Source: Pelagibaculum spongiae (lineage in GTDB: Bacteria > Pseudomonadota > Gammaproteobacteria > Enterobacterales > Pelagibaculaceae). Taken from it: a stretch of DNA of 64,000 nt. This document shows, piece by piece, positions 18,529 to 27,719 of this stretch. The notes under the pieces are model-generated. The model was not told the origin of the DNA, made no database searches, and saw nothing but the letters and a program-made list of their open reading frames with translations. Numbering within the stretch: the first letter of the stretch is position 1; each line of letters starts with the position of its first letter. Both the position numbers and the translations under genes were made by a program. The stretch covers positions 310,001 to 374,000 of the forward strand of contig NZ_QDDL01000004.1 of assembly GCF_003097315.1 (NCBI RefSeq). Direction: 5' to 3'.

Positions 18529-21135
18529 TTACGCTACATTTTCCGCCAAAAAATCCTTGGCGAAACGCTGCAATACACCGCCTGCTTCATATACCGAAAC
18601 TTCTTCTGCGGTATCTAAGCGACAGGTTACTGGCACCTCAAGCGTTTGATTATTGGTTCGGCGAATGATCAGAATCATTTCAGCCCCCGGCGTTAACTCA
18701 CCCTGTACGTCGAAGGTTTCGGTTCCATCAATTTGGTAGGTGTGGCGAGTTTCACCCGCTTTAAATTGCAGCGGCATCACGCCCATACCCACCAAGTTGG
18801 TACGATGAATTCGTTCAAAACCTTCGGCAACAATTGCCTCAACACCCGCTAGCCGAACACCCTTTGCCGCCCAATCTCGAGAAGATCCTTGGCCATAATC
18901 GGCACCTGCAACAATGATTAATGGCTGTTTGCGCTGCATATAGGTTTCAATTGCTTCCCACATTCGGCTCTCGTTGCCTTCCGGTTCAATTCGAGCCAGC
19001 GAACCTTGCTTTATTTCACCGCCAGTATCTCGAACCATCTCATTGAGCAATTTCGGATTGGCAAAAGTTGCTCGCTGGGCGGTTAAATGATCACCGCGGT
19101 GGGTGGCGTAGGAATTAAAGTCTTCCTCGGGCAAACCCATTTTATCGAGATAGGCACCGGCGGCGCTATCAAGCAAAATGGCATTGGAAGGCGATAAATG
19201 ATCGGTGGTGATGTTATCGCCCAGCACGGCTAGCGGCCGCATACCTTTTAAATCTCTTTTACCCGCTAGTGCGCCTTCCCAATAAGGAGGCCGGCGAATA
19301 TAGGTACTAGTTTCGCGCCAATCATAGAGCGGACTTTCTGCTTGCTCTATGGTGCCTAAATCAAACATCGGGATATAAATTTGTTTGAACTGCTCAGGTG
19401 TGACGCTTTCTGCCACGATCGCGTCAATTTCTTCGTCAGTTGGCCAAATGGTTTTCAAGGTAATCGGGTTATTTTGTTGGTCGTAACCCAAAATATCTTT
19501 TTCAATATCAAACCGGATAGTGCCAGCAATTGCATAGGCCACTACTAGCGGCGGCGAAGCGAGGAAAGCTTGCTTGGCGTAGGGATGAATTCTGCCATCG
19601 AAATTGCGATTACCAGAAAGCACTGCAGTGGAATAAAGATCGCGCTCGATGATTTCTTGCTGGATTTTTGGATCCAATGCGCCGCTCATGCCATTACACG
19701 TCGTGCAGGCAAAACCGACAATACCGAAACCCAGTTTTTCCAGTTCAGGCAATAGCCCCGATTTTTCTAAATAAAGTTGGGCCACTTTTGAACCTGGCGC
19801 AAAAGAAGTTTTCACCCAAGGTTTGCTGATCAAGCCTAATTGATTGGCTTTTTTTGCCACCAACGCAGCCGCCACCACATTGCGAGGATTACTGGTGTTG
19901 GTACAGCTGGTGATCGCCGCAATAATCACCGCACCATCGGGCATTTTTCCGTCTGCTTCTTCGGCTTGCGCTTTGTCTAGATCGACCGCGATACCGCGAT
20001 TGACCAATTCGGAAGTCGGTAAACGTCGATGGGGGTTAGACGGTCCAGCCATGTTTCGGCAGACACTGGATAAATCAAAAGTCAGCTTTCGCTCATATTG
20101 CGCATTTTTTAAACTGTCAGCCCACAACCCGGTGGTTTTTGCGTAGTGCTCAACCAATGCTACTTGCTCGGGTTCGCGTCCGGTAAGTTTTAAGTAATCA
20201 ATTGTTTGCTGGTCGATATAAAACATACCAGCCGATGCGCCAAATTCTGGCGTCATATTAGAAATCGTCGCTCGATCACCAATGGTCAGTTTTGCTGCAC
20301 CTTCACCGAAAAACTCCAGATAACTAGAAACAACCTTCTGCCCTCGCAAAAACTCGGTAATCGCCAGCACAATATCGGTAGCGGTAATGCCAGGTTGGCG
20401 CTGACCGGTCAGTTCAACACCTATGATATCGGGCAATCGCATCATCGATGGTCGGCCCAACATGACGGTTTCAGCTTCTAGGCCACCCACGCCAATTGCG
20501 ATAACGCCCAGTGCGTCAACATGCGGCGTATGGCTGTCGGTGCCGACGCAAGTATCGGGAAAAGCAATGCCTTGGTTGGCCTGAATAACCGGTGACATTT
20601 TCTCTAAATTAATCTGATGCATGATGCCGTTGCCGGCGGGAATGACATCGACATTTTTAAATGCGGTTTTGGTCCATTCAATAAAATGAAACCGATCTTC
20701 ATTACGTCGATCTTCTATGGCACGGTTTTTATCAAAAGCGCCCGGGTCAGATCCGCCATGCTCAACCGCCAGCGAATGATCAACAATCAGCTGAGTTGGT
20801 ACCACCGGGTTCACTTGCGCCGGATCACCGCCCTGCTCGGCAATTGCATCACGCAAACCGGCTAAATCAACCAGTGCGGTTTGCCCAAGAATGTCATGGC
20901 AAACCACGCGGGCCGGATACCATGGGAAATCCAAATCGCGCTTTTGGTAGATAATTTGTTTTAAGGCATCGGTCAGATTTTCTGGCTGGCAACGACGCAC
21001 CAGATTTTCTGCCAAAATTTTTGCGGTATAAGAGAGCTTGTCGAAACTACCGGGCTGAATATCTTCAATGGCCTGTCGACTATCAAAATATTCCAGTGTG
21101 GTGCCAGCAAGTGGCTTGCGGTATGCGCTATTCAT
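18529..21135 (-). CDS. acnD: 2-methylisocitrate dehydratase, Fe/S-dependent
   Basis: AcnD is the aconitase-like [4Fe-4S] dehydratase that converts 2-methylcitrate to trans-2-methylaconitate. The 868-residue protein has the cluster Cys motifs SCTNTSNP near residue 415 and ACTTCNG near residue 480, plus the aconitase substrate motifs DSHTPH and GSSRDWAAKG. Immediate linkage to prpF, prpC and prpB separates it from housekeeping AcnA. The ATG at 21135 is chosen because AAGG lies six bases upstream; a TTG two codons earlier sits too close to it. A dispersed palindrome and a hairpin separate it from prpC. Confidence 0.95.
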   Translation of the reverse strand: MNSAYRKPLAGTTLEYFDSRQAIEDIQPGSFDKLSYTAKILAENLVRRCQPENLTDALKQIIYQKRDLDFPWYPARVVCHDILGQTALVDLAGLRDAIAEQGGDPAQVNPVVPTQLIVDHSLAVEHGGSDPGAFDKNRAIEDRRNEDRFHFIEWTKTAFKNVDVIPAGNGIMHQINLEKMSPVIQANQGIAFPDTCVGTDSHTPHVDALGVIAIGVGGLEAETVMLGRPSMMRLPDIIGVELTGQRQPGITATDIVLAITEFLRGQKVVSSYLEFFGEGAAKLTIGDRATISNMTPEFGASAGMFYIDQQTIDYLKLTGREPEQVALVEHYAKTTGLWADSLKNAQYERKLTFDLSSVCRNMAGPSNPHRRLPTSELVNRGIAVDLDKAQAEEADGKMPDGAVIIAAITSCTNTSNPRNVVAAALVAKKANQLGLISKPWVKTSFAPGSKVAQLYLEKSGLLPELEKLGFGIVGFACTTCNGMSGALDPKIQQEIIERDLYSTAVLSGNRNFDGRIHPYAKQAFLASPPLVVAYAIAGTIRFDIEKDILGYDQQNNPITLKTIWPTDEEIDAIVAESVTPEQFKQIYIPMFDLGTIEQAESPLYDWRETSTYIRRPPYWEGALAGKRDLKGMRPLAVLGDNITTDHLSPSNAILLDSAAGAYLDKMGLPEEDFNSYATHRGDHLTAQRATFANPKLLNEMVRDTGGEIKQGSLARIEPEGNESRMWEAIETYMQRKQPLIIVAGADYGQGSSRDWAAKGVRLAGVEAIVAEGFERIHRTNLVGMGVMPLQFKAGETRHTYQIDGTETFDVQGELTPGAEMILIIRRTNNQTLEVPVTCRLDTAEEVSVYEAGGVLQRFAKDFLAENVA

Positions 21136-21158
21136 ACACAACCTTTTTTTTATCTATG

Positions 21159-21248
21159 CGTAGGTTTGATGGGTGCTAGCGAAATCAGACATTGATCAAC
21201 TCAGTGCTAACTGCTGCTTGACTGCGCCTTCGGCTTATCAAACCTATA
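21159..21248. repeat. Dispersed palindromic element, copy B
   Basis: The outer arms GTAGGTTTGAT and ATCAAACCTA match copy A, and GCGAAATCAGACA is shared in the left half. It lies inside the prp operon between prpC and acnD, just upstream of the acnD ribosome binding site, so it is transcribed. Confidence 0.8.
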
Positions 21249-21294
21249 TACATAACGGCGAAAACCCATTTGAGCCACAATCGCCATAAATGAA

Positions 21295-21316
21295 AATGGG
21301 AGCACAAGCTCCCATT
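21295..21316 (-). terminator. Hairpin downstream of prpC
   Basis: AATGGGAGC pairs with GCTCCCATT around a four-base loop and, on the minus strand, continues TTTC. It lies 14 bases past the prpC stop codon and may partly end transcription within the prp operon. Confidence 0.6.
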
Positions 21317-21329
21317 ATTAATTCAATAA

Positions 21330-22469
21330 TTAACCGCGATCTTCAATTGCAATCCAATCGGCGCTATCTGGCCCGGTATATTCAGCACTAGGACGAATAA
21401 TCCGATTATTAGCCCGCTGCTCTTTTATATGTGCAGTCCAACCGGTAACCCGCGACATAACAAAGATTGGCGTGAACAATTTAGTAGGAATGCCCATAAA
21501 ATGATAAGCGCTGGCATGATAGAAATCGGCATTGGGAAATAATTTTTTCTCACGCCACATCACCTGGTCAACCCGCTCAGAAACCGGGAATAAAGTGGTG
21601 TCACCGACTTGCTCTGCCAATAACTTTGACCATTGCTGGATAATCGCGCTACGTGGATCGTTGGTGCGATAAATCGCATGACCAAAGCCCATGATTTTAT
21701 CTTTACGCTGCAACCGGCCCATAATTTCACGTTCAGCTTCATCGGGTGATGACCATTGCTCGATCATTTCCATCGCAGCTTCGTTAGCACCACCATGCAA
21801 TGGGCCACGTAAGGTTCCAATCGCACCGGTAACCGCAGAGTGAATATCGGTCAATGTAGATGCCGAGACGCGCGCCGTGAAAGTAGACGCATTGAATTCG
21901 TGTTCCGCATATAAAATCAGCGAAGCGCTCATTACTTGAGCATGCAGTTCAGATGGCTGCTCGCCGGTCAGCATATGCAGGAAGTGGCCGCCGATTGTTT
22001 CATCATCGGTTTCGGTTTCAATTTCAACGCCGTCGTGGCTGAAGCGATACCAGTAACAAATAATCGATGGAAAAACCGCCAGCATTCTTTCAATGGCATG
22101 GTCTTGCTGAGAAAAATCAGCTTCTTGTTCTAAATTACCGAGCATTGAACAACCCGTTCGCATCACATCCATTGGATGTGCGGAAGCAGGAATCTGCTGT
22201 AAAACAGTTTTCAATGCTTGGGGTAAGCCACGCATTGATTTTAAACGGGCGTTATATTCAGCTAACTGCTTGGCTGTCGGCAAACTTCCGTACTGCAGTA
22301 ACCAGGACACTTCTTCGAACGCAGCTTTTTCGGCCAACTCACTTATGTCATACCCGCGATAAGTCAGACCTGAACCTGATTTTCCTACGGTACATAAGGC
22401 GGTTTCACCGGCGACTTGACCACGCAAGCCTGCTCCGGTTAAGGCCTTCTCTACTGGTTTCTTCTCCAT
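21330..22469 (-). CDS. prpC: 2-methylcitrate synthase
   Basis: PrpC condenses propionyl-CoA with oxaloacetate to 2-methylcitrate. The 379-residue citrate-synthase fold carries the catalytic His region GPLHGGANEAAMEM near residue 222 and the second motif GFGHAIYRTNDPRS near residue 256. The N-terminus GLRGQVAGETALCTVG...LTYRGYDI is typical of methylcitrate synthases. The ATG follows GGAGGTTGTCCCA. It starts 37 bases after prpB. Confidence 0.96.
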   Translation of the reverse strand: MEKKPVEKALTGAGLRGQVAGETALCTVGKSGSGLTYRGYDISELAEKAAFEEVSWLLQYGSLPTAKQLAEYNARLKSMRGLPQALKTVLQQIPASAHPMDVMRTGCSMLGNLEQEADFSQQDHAIERMLAVFPSIICYWYRFSHDGVEIETETDDETIGGHFLHMLTGEQPSELHAQVMSASLILYAEHEFNASTFTARVSASTLTDIHSAVTGAIGTLRGPLHGGANEAAMEMIEQWSSPDEAEREIMGRLQRKDKIMGFGHAIYRTNDPRSAIIQQWSKLLAEQVGDTTLFPVSERVDQVMWREKKLFPNADFYHASAYHFMGIPTKLFTPIFVMSRVTGWTAHIKEQRANNRIIRPSAEYTGPDSADWIAIEDRG

Positions 22470-22506
22470 TGGGACAACCTCCAGTTATATTTTTTCAATG
22501 CTGTAA

Positions 22507-23403
22507 TTATTTTTGTTTTTGTTCAGCGAATAATTTATCTAACTTATCTTCATAATGGTGATAACCAAGATAGTCATAGAGCTCGCTTCGGGTTTGCATG
22601 CTATCGACCACCTGCTTTTGGTCACCCTCACTTAATATGCTGCTATAAACATTTTCTGCTGCACGATTCATCGCTCTGAATGCAGAAAGTGGGTACAACA
22701 CCATATCTACACCGACATCGGCTAACTGTTTTTTATTAAATAATTCGGTTTGGCCAAATTCGGTAATATTCGCCAACAGCGGCACATCTGGGCCAAGCGC
22801 ATCACGAAATGCTTGATATTGATCGAGTTGGGTTACCGCTTCAGCAAAAATGCCATCGGCACCTGCTGCTATATATTGCTTTGCTCGCTCAATCGCTGCA
22901 GCCAACCCTTCCTGAGCCAAAGCATCGGTACGGGCCATAATAAAAAAATCAGGGTCTGTTCGGGCATCAACAGCAGCGCGAATACGATCTTGCATCTCTT
23001 GTGTAGAAACAATTTCTTTATTCGGCCGATGGCCACACCGCTTTTGAGATACCTGATCTTCCATATGAACTGCCGCGGCACCGGCTTTGATCATTTCTTG
23101 AACAGTTCGTGAAATATTAAATGCACCACCCCAACCGGTATCGATATCGACTAGCAGAGGTAACTGACTGGCTGCTGTAATTCGGCGGACGTCTTCTAGC
23201 ACATCATTTAGACTGGTTATCGCTAAATCAGGTAATCCGTAAGAAGCATTTGCAACACCGGCACCAGATAAATAAATTGCTTGATGACCAATTTTTTGCG
23301 CCATGGTCGCTGAATAAGCATTAATCGTACCCACAATTTGCAGTGGATTATTTTCGGTCAGTGCTTTTCGAAAAATAGCACCTGGAGAAAGGCTACGGGA
23401 CAT
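22507..23403 (-). CDS. prpB: 2-methylisocitrate lyase
   Basis: PrpB cleaves 2-methylisocitrate to pyruvate and succinate, the last step of the methylcitrate cycle. It belongs to the ICL/PEPM superfamily. The metal- and substrate-binding motif VDIDTGWGG is near residue 84, and the active-site loop [10 protein letters not shown], holding the catalytic Cys, is near residue 121. The ATG at 23403 ([15 protein letters not shown]) has a CAGGGG ribosome binding site and gives 298 residues; an upstream start would add an unrelated tail. It is first in the operon. No prpR regulator gene is adjacent. Confidence 0.96.
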   Translation of the reverse strand: MSRSLSPGAIFRKALTENNPLQIVGTINAYSATMAQKIGHQAIYLSGAGVANASYGLPDLAITSLNDVLEDVRRITAASQLPLLVDIDTGWGGAFNISRTVQEMIKAGAAAVHMEDQVSQKRCGHRPNKEIVSTQEMQDRIRAAVDARTDPDFFIMARTDALAQEGLAAAIERAKQYIAAGADGIFAEAVTQLDQYQAFRDALGPDVPLLANITEFGQTELFNKKQLADVGVDMVLYPLSAFRAMNRAAENVYSSILSEGDQKQVVDSMQTRSELYDYLGYHHYEDKLDKLFAEQKQK

Positions 23404-23755
23404 ATTGGCACCCCTGGGCAGCAAATAAGTTATTGTTTGCATTAGATTGTTTTCTAATACTTGTTTTGCGACTTTTTGTTGTTATTTGTCGCATTTGTGC
23501 TGCGCATCATAACAGCCGCAACATCCATTTCCCAAATTGGGCTGTTCATTATCTGACCAATGCAGCTTGGCTGCATTTACACCTTAGTTTGATTGACTTT
23601 GACGACGAGTTCTGCATCCCAATTGATGGTGCTCAACGTTGGTTGTTATGGCTATTTCCTTAAGCGCTCAGGTAGGTATAATCCCGCACTTTTCGCCGTC
23701 AGAGTAGATTACTTTTTCTGACAGCTTATTACGATTTGAGTGTGGGTCTGTTCAA
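23404..23755. promoter_or_regulatory. Divergent region upstream of prpB, with an inverted repeat
   Basis: No gene is convincing in these 352 bases. An exact inverted repeat, TGCGAC (23467-23472) and GTCGCA (23488-23493) with a 15-base spacer, lies about 65 bases upstream of prpB. It is a candidate operator for a regulator encoded elsewhere; this is inference. Confidence 0.35.
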
Positions 23756-26362
23756 TTGATCGTCTACAAAATTACCAATACCCAAACCGGACAAATTTAT
23801 TTCGGCTCTTCCCGTGAAGACGATGTCGAGCAAATCTGGGCCAGACTGGTTAACGCCGCTAACAATGGCTTGGATTTTCCGTTGTATAAAGAAATCCGCA
23901 TCCACGGTGAAGACGCTTTTGAAGCAGATGAGTGGGGCTGTGCCGACACCTCATCTGAATTGCGTGAATTGGAACGTGAAGCTTTAGAAGATACGCCGGA
24001 CGCTCGTAGTCTCAAAGGCTATCGTCTCAAAGCGGAATCCGATGCACCTGCTAGAAGAAGCAAGCCGGTATCCGATGATGTCCGCGCATTGTTTCGCGAC
24101 ATCATTGACGTTGAAAAAGAACAGCCGCCCCAGTTGCGACGCAAAAAAGTTGCGCTGCCAACGGCAGCTCAACCAGAAAGTGAGCTAGGTCTGAGTTCGG
24201 TCAGCCAACCGGCCAAAACAGCTATCGCTCAGCCGACTGCTAACGAATTTACTAGGCCCGAGCCCATTGCTGCCCCTGCGATCACTCCAGTGCCATCAAT
24301 TGCCGCCGAAGTAGCTGCTGTTAGCGAGCCCAATGAACCTGAACCTGAAACTGTTGCAGAGCCAGAAGATACATCGGCCAAGCACACCACAGCGACTGAG
24401 ATTCGATCTGGTGCAGTTCGTGGGATTACTCGAACATTGCCAGCAGGCCCAGGGTTAGTTCGTCACGCTAACCGCAGCACTAGCCGCGAGCTATTGAAGA
24501 ATAAACTGCAAAAAACGCGCAAAGAAGCTGCCGCAGCACCAAAAACTAATATCGAAGATATAAAAGATGAAGCGCAGCGCGATCGCTTGATCCTGACGCG
24601 TGCGGCAAAAGAAAAAGCCGCAGCAGATGAAATGAAAAAAGTTTTGGCTCGAATTCACACCAAAGCCAATTCGATGAAAAAATGTAACCAGCCGCGTAAG
24701 AAAGCTGCTAGCAAGAAAAAGACTGAAAGTGCTGCAGCAATTGCCGCTGCCAACACCGAAGCAACGGCTCAGCCAGCAGCAATGTCGATTCCCGATGGTT
24801 TGTCCAAGGAAGAGAAGCAAAAACGCATCAAACTGATGATGGCGGAAAAGAAACGTCAATCAGAAGCACAAAAGAAAGAACTACAAAGCAGTCAAGCTGA
24901 CACAATGAAAGCCCTGCTGGCTGACATTAGCTTGCGCAGAAAACCTGCTAAGCCTGAAGTAAAAGCAGAGACAACAACTGTTGAAGTAACCGCTTTTGAA
25001 GCAGCAATCACCAGTGGCGTCACTTTAGACCCGCAGGTGTTGGCTAGCAATACTGCAGTCGAACAAACACACCGTCAGCCAGCCAAGCCTCATCCGTTGA
25101 CTGAACTGGTGTCGCCTGAGCAAATTGCTGAGTCAGCCGCAGTTGAAGTTGAGCATGCGAACCACTGCGCGGCAGCTACAGCCAAAAGCACGGCAGCAAC
25201 AGCTCAATCTGTCGACCGTAGTACTGCCACCTCTGACGATGAAATCACACGCAAAGTTGCCAGCAACAAGGATGCCATTAAAGCCATGTTGCTGGCGGCG
25301 GCAGCTGAATTGGAAGCTGAGCGCGTGGCAAAAGCGCAAACCGTTTGCGAAAAAGATCGAGAGAATCGTCAGGCTAAAGCCATTAAAGCCATGTTAGCCG
25401 CAGCGGCTGCTGAACTGGATACCGAGCGAAATCAGCCTGCCCCCGTTGAGCCTGCAGCCGAAGCTAGCCAACCAGCAGCCGTGGTAGAACAAACTTTAGC
25501 GCCAGTAGCTAACACTGAAACAGCGGAAAAAAAAATAGTTGACGATCTAGCCGTCGTTGCTAACAACCAGGCTGACGACCAAACAAAAATGCATCAAACG
25601 GCTGAAAGTAACCGCGATGATGCAGTAGCGTCTGAAAGAGAGGCACTACAAAGCACACAGCAAGCCGCTTCTATCAAAGCAATGCTTATCGCTGCCGCGG
25701 CAGAAGTTGAAGCAGAAAACCAAGGCTTGCAGAGCCAAGTTGTTGCAACTCCTGAAGTAGCTAGCAACAGCGAACTTGCTGCAACAGAAACTAAAACCAG
25801 CTTAATGGCTGCCCAACCATTAATTGCTAATACGCCAGCGGCAGCACGCTCTCATATGCAAGCAGCTGATGAATTTATCGCCCAAGCGACAAAAGCACAG
25901 CAAGCCTTGCTTGAGGCTAACGCCGTTAAGCAAAGCAGCCCGACTAACAAACGATCGCCTGCAAAAGTCGAAAGCAAATCTGCGAGAAATCGTCGGATTA
26001 AAGAAATGCTTTCTTTGGAAAAACAACGGGTTGAGCAAGAAAAGCAAAGTAGAATATCAAAAGAATCTGAAGAGATGCATGCGATATTAGCTCGAATTGA
26101 CGCCCGAAAGAGCGCAGGAAAAGTTAAAAAGCCCGCTGCAAGCAAAACCGCAGCAGCAAAGAAAAAACCTGTTGAAAAAGCACCGACTGCAATCACGCCA
26201 GATGCGATCAATATTTCTGGCAGCGGTTTATTTGGCGGCAACAACAGCGCAAATATTGGCAGCAAAAAAGCTGAAAAAACTGAAGATGGACACTCCAGCG
26301 AAATGCAGAAAATCCTTTCAGGATTAGGTAATCGTGCGCGAGGGTTTGGCGGAAGAAATTAG
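23756..26362 (+). CDS. GIY-YIG-like N-terminal domain fused to a long Ala-rich repetitive tail
   Basis: This 868-residue protein begins with IVYKITNTQTGQIYFGSS, the sequence expected for the first strands of a GIY-YIG nuclease domain (YIG altered to YFG). It continues for roughly 90 residues with the usual Arg (SSRED) and a Glu-rich helix. The remainder is low-complexity, rich in Ala, Glu and Lys. It contains recurring short helices with the pattern [MI]-K-x-[ML]-L, for example MKKVLARI (about 291), MKALLADI (383), three AIKAML/SIKAML copies (507, 543, 640), IKEMLSLE (747), MHAILARI (774) and MQKILSGL (848). The start is TTG with a weak ribosome binding site. Divergent from prpB. Function unknown. 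Confidence 0.8.
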   Translation: MIVYKITNTQTGQIYFGSSREDDVEQIWARLVNAANNGLDFPLYKEIRIHGEDAFEADEWGCADTSSELRELEREALEDTPDARSLKGYRLKAESDAPARRSKPVSDDVRALFRDIIDVEKEQPPQLRRKKVALPTAAQPESELGLSSVSQPAKTAIAQPTANEFTRPEPIAAPAITPVPSIAAEVAAVSEPNEPEPETVAEPEDTSAKHTTATEIRSGAVRGITRTLPAGPGLVRHANRSTSRELLKNKLQKTRKEAAAAPKTNIEDIKDEAQRDRLILTRAAKEKAAADEMKKVLARIHTKANSMKKCNQPRKKAASKKKTESAAAIAAANTEATAQPAAMSIPDGLSKEEKQKRIKLMMAEKKRQSEAQKKELQSSQADTMKALLADISLRRKPAKPEVKAETTTVEVTAFEAAITSGVTLDPQVLASNTAVEQTHRQPAKPHPLTELVSPEQIAESAAVEVEHANHCAAATAKSTAATAQSVDRSTATSDDEITRKVASNKDAIKAMLLAAAAELEAERVAKAQTVCEKDRENRQAKAIKAMLAAAAAELDTERNQPAPVEPAAEASQPAAVVEQTLAPVANTETAEKKIVDDLAVVANNQADDQTKMHQTAESNRDDAVASEREALQSTQQAASIKAMLIAAAAEVEAENQGLQSQVVATPEVASNSELAATETKTSLMAAQPLIANTPAAARSHMQAADEFIAQATKAQQALLEANAVKQSSPTNKRSPAKVESKSARNRRIKEMLSLEKQRVEQEKQSRISKESEEMHAILARIDARKSAGKVKKPAASKTAAAKKKPVEKAPTAITPDAINISGSGLFGGNNSANIGSKKAEKTEDGHSSEMQKILSGLGNRARGFGGRN

Positions 26363-26386
26363 TTTTTTACTTTTCTCTTGATCGAT

Positions 26387-26415
26387 AAAAAACCCGGTGA
26401 TTGCCGGGTTTTTTT
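26387..26415 (+). terminator. Intrinsic terminator after the GIY-YIG-like gene
   Basis: AAAAAACCCGG pairs with CCGGGTTTTTTT around TGATTG, 25 bases after the stop codon. Confidence 0.9.
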
Positions 26416-26490
26416 ATAGGCGTAATTAAGTGATTGATAATATATTTTCTTTGCTACCTTTCCGCTTTCCCAACTATGGAAACTACAGAA

Positions 26491-26928
26491 ATGGAAATTC
26501 AAACAACCAAGGAACAAGCAGCCCTCACGCAGCTACTCACTGCGTTAGAATTATTTAGCCAAGAGAACTACATCTCTACAGTGACCTTAGCTGGAGCTGC
26601 TGAAGAAATACTAGGAAAGCTAGCTTCTCGAGAAAACACTTCTAAAAGCGCCTTTGAAGGGCTCGCACAAAACCTCCACAACAACCACCCTCAACATGAA
26701 GTTAAAGCAATCAAAGCTAGATTAAATCAAAGCAGAAACGCCCTAAAGCATGCGACATCCATAGATGAGGATGTGTTCTCGATAAACCCAAGACTAGAAG
26801 CGATATCGATGATCTGCAGAGCACTAACAAATTACCTCACCCTAAAAAAGGATTTACCAAAAGAAGGTAAAGATTTCTTTGAGAAATGCTATTTAGAGAT
26901 CATGGGCGAAGCGAAAACTATTGAATAG
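26491..26928 (+). CDS. Hypothetical protein
   Basis: This 145-residue, probably all-helical cytosolic protein carries LAGAAEEILGKLASRE near residue 35 and LNQSRNALKHATSIDE near residue 85. This hints at a small HEPN-like or similar helical family, but I do not recognise it. The start is uncertain: ATG at 26491 (MEIQTTKEQAAL) is preferred, ATG at 26476 is possible, and neither has a good ribosome binding site. It lies between the GIY-YIG-like gene and the tRNA array, transcribed towards the tRNAs, which lie on the opposite strand. Confidence 0.65.
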   Translation: MEIQTTKEQAALTQLLTALELFSQENYISTVTLAGAAEEILGKLASRENTSKSAFEGLAQNLHNNHPQHEVKAIKARLNQSRNALKHATSIDEDVFSINPRLEAISMICRALTNYLTLKKDLPKEGKDFFEKCYLEIMGEAKTIE

Positions 26929-26973
26929 AAAGTAAAGAGCCCTCCCCAGCCAAAACTGTTATTTTTTTGTATT

Positions 26974-27062
26974 TGGAACGGGTAACGAGGCTCCTGATTC
27001 ACAGGAAAGAGTGTGACCTCGACTTTGGCAAGGTCGCGTCCTACCAGCTGAGCCATACCCGC
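26974..27062 (-). pseudogene. Altered tRNA-Gly(GCC) copy with a 13-base T-arm insertion
   Basis: It matches the intact tRNA-Gly copies through the acceptor (one G-T end pair), anticodon loop TTGCCAA and 3' CCA. The D-stem is disturbed and the T-loop TTCGAGC is replaced by a hairpin (TCCTG and CAGGA arms), giving 89 instead of 76 bases. It lies beyond the terminator at 27131-27163. Probably not functional as a standard tRNA. Confidence 0.8.
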
Positions 27063-27130
27063 TTAGTCTTGCGGTTCGAAGTAACTTTCGTTTCAAGATA
27101 CCACTCGTTTAATTTACTTTCTTACACACG

Positions 27131-27163
27131 AAAAAAAACCAAGCCCGAAGACTTGGTTTTTTT
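27131..27163 (-). terminator. Terminator within the tRNA-Gly array
   Basis: A CTTGG/CCAAG stem with long A- and T-runs on both sides lies six bases after the 3' end of the tRNA at 27169-27244. On the minus strand it would end the transcript of the three upstream tRNA copies. Confidence 0.85.
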
Positions 27164-27168
27164 GTGTT

Positions 27169-27244
27169 TGGAGCGGGTAACGAGGCTCGAACTCGTGACC
27201 TCGACCTTGGCAAGGTCGCGCTCTACCAGCTGAGCTATACCCGC
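27169..27244 (-). tRNA. tRNA-Gly (anticodon GCC)
   Basis: A complete 76-base tRNA with 7-bp acceptor stem GCGGGTA/TACCCGC, D-arm GCTCAGCTGGTAGAGC, anticodon loop TTGCCAA, T-arm with loop TTCGAGC, discriminator T and encoded CCA. Identical to the copy at 27455-27530. Confidence 0.97.
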
Positions 27245-27316
27245 TTGATCTTGCGATTCGAAGTAACTTTTGTTACTTCAAGCTTTCAGGATGCCAATCC
27301 TGAACACTTAGAAAAT

Positions 27317-27405
27317 TGGAGCGGGTAACGAGGCTCCTGATCTACAGGAAATAGTGTGACCTCGATCTTGGCAAGGTCGCGCTCTACCAGGTTAACTACC
27401 CAACT
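27317..27405 (-). pseudogene. Second altered tRNA-Gly(GCC) copy with the same insertion
   Basis: It carries the same 13-base T-arm insertion as the copy at 26974. In addition its D-arm and 5' acceptor strand are degraded (AGTTGGGTA in place of GCGGGTA), so the acceptor stem cannot close properly. The anticodon loop and 3' half remain recognisable. It lies between the two intact copies. Confidence 0.85.
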
Positions 27406-27454
27406 TACGTCGTGCTATTTGAAGTAACGATTAATTACTACAAATATCTTAATT

Positions 27455-27530
27455 TGGAGCGGGTAACGAGGCTCGAACTCGTGACCTCGACCTTGGCAAG
27501 GTCGCGCTCTACCAGCTGAGCTATACCCGC
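27455..27530 (-). tRNA. tRNA-Gly (anticodon GCC)
   Basis: Intact 76-base copy, identical in sequence to the one at 27169-27244, with CCA encoded. It is the 5'-most gene of the minus-strand array. A sequence similar to its upstream flank (GATCTTGCGATTCGAAGTAA on the plus strand) also precedes the other copies, showing that the array arose by tandem duplication. Confidence 0.97.
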
Positions 27531-27719
27531 TTGATCTTGCGATTCGAAGTAACTTTCGTTGCTTCAAGCTTTCAAGATGCCACTCTTGAACACTTGCATC
27601 AGTAAGCTAATTTTCGCTTGCCTACTTCGCCCTAGTTAAAGAGCAGTCCCTGTCGGAACGGGCGCTAATAATACGTATTTCCGCGTATTATTCAAGCGCC
27701 GTACCGCAAGGAATGCAGA

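Noticed and set aside
23433-23663. 76-residue gene upstream of prpB
   Set aside because: It overlaps the prpB start region, has no ribosome binding site, and its Trp/Leu/His-rich composition looks like an intergenic frame.
26967-27233. 88-residue coding frame through the tRNA-Gly array
   Set aside because: It runs antisense through tRNA and tRNA-like copies; the repeated peptide motif simply reflects the tRNA duplication.
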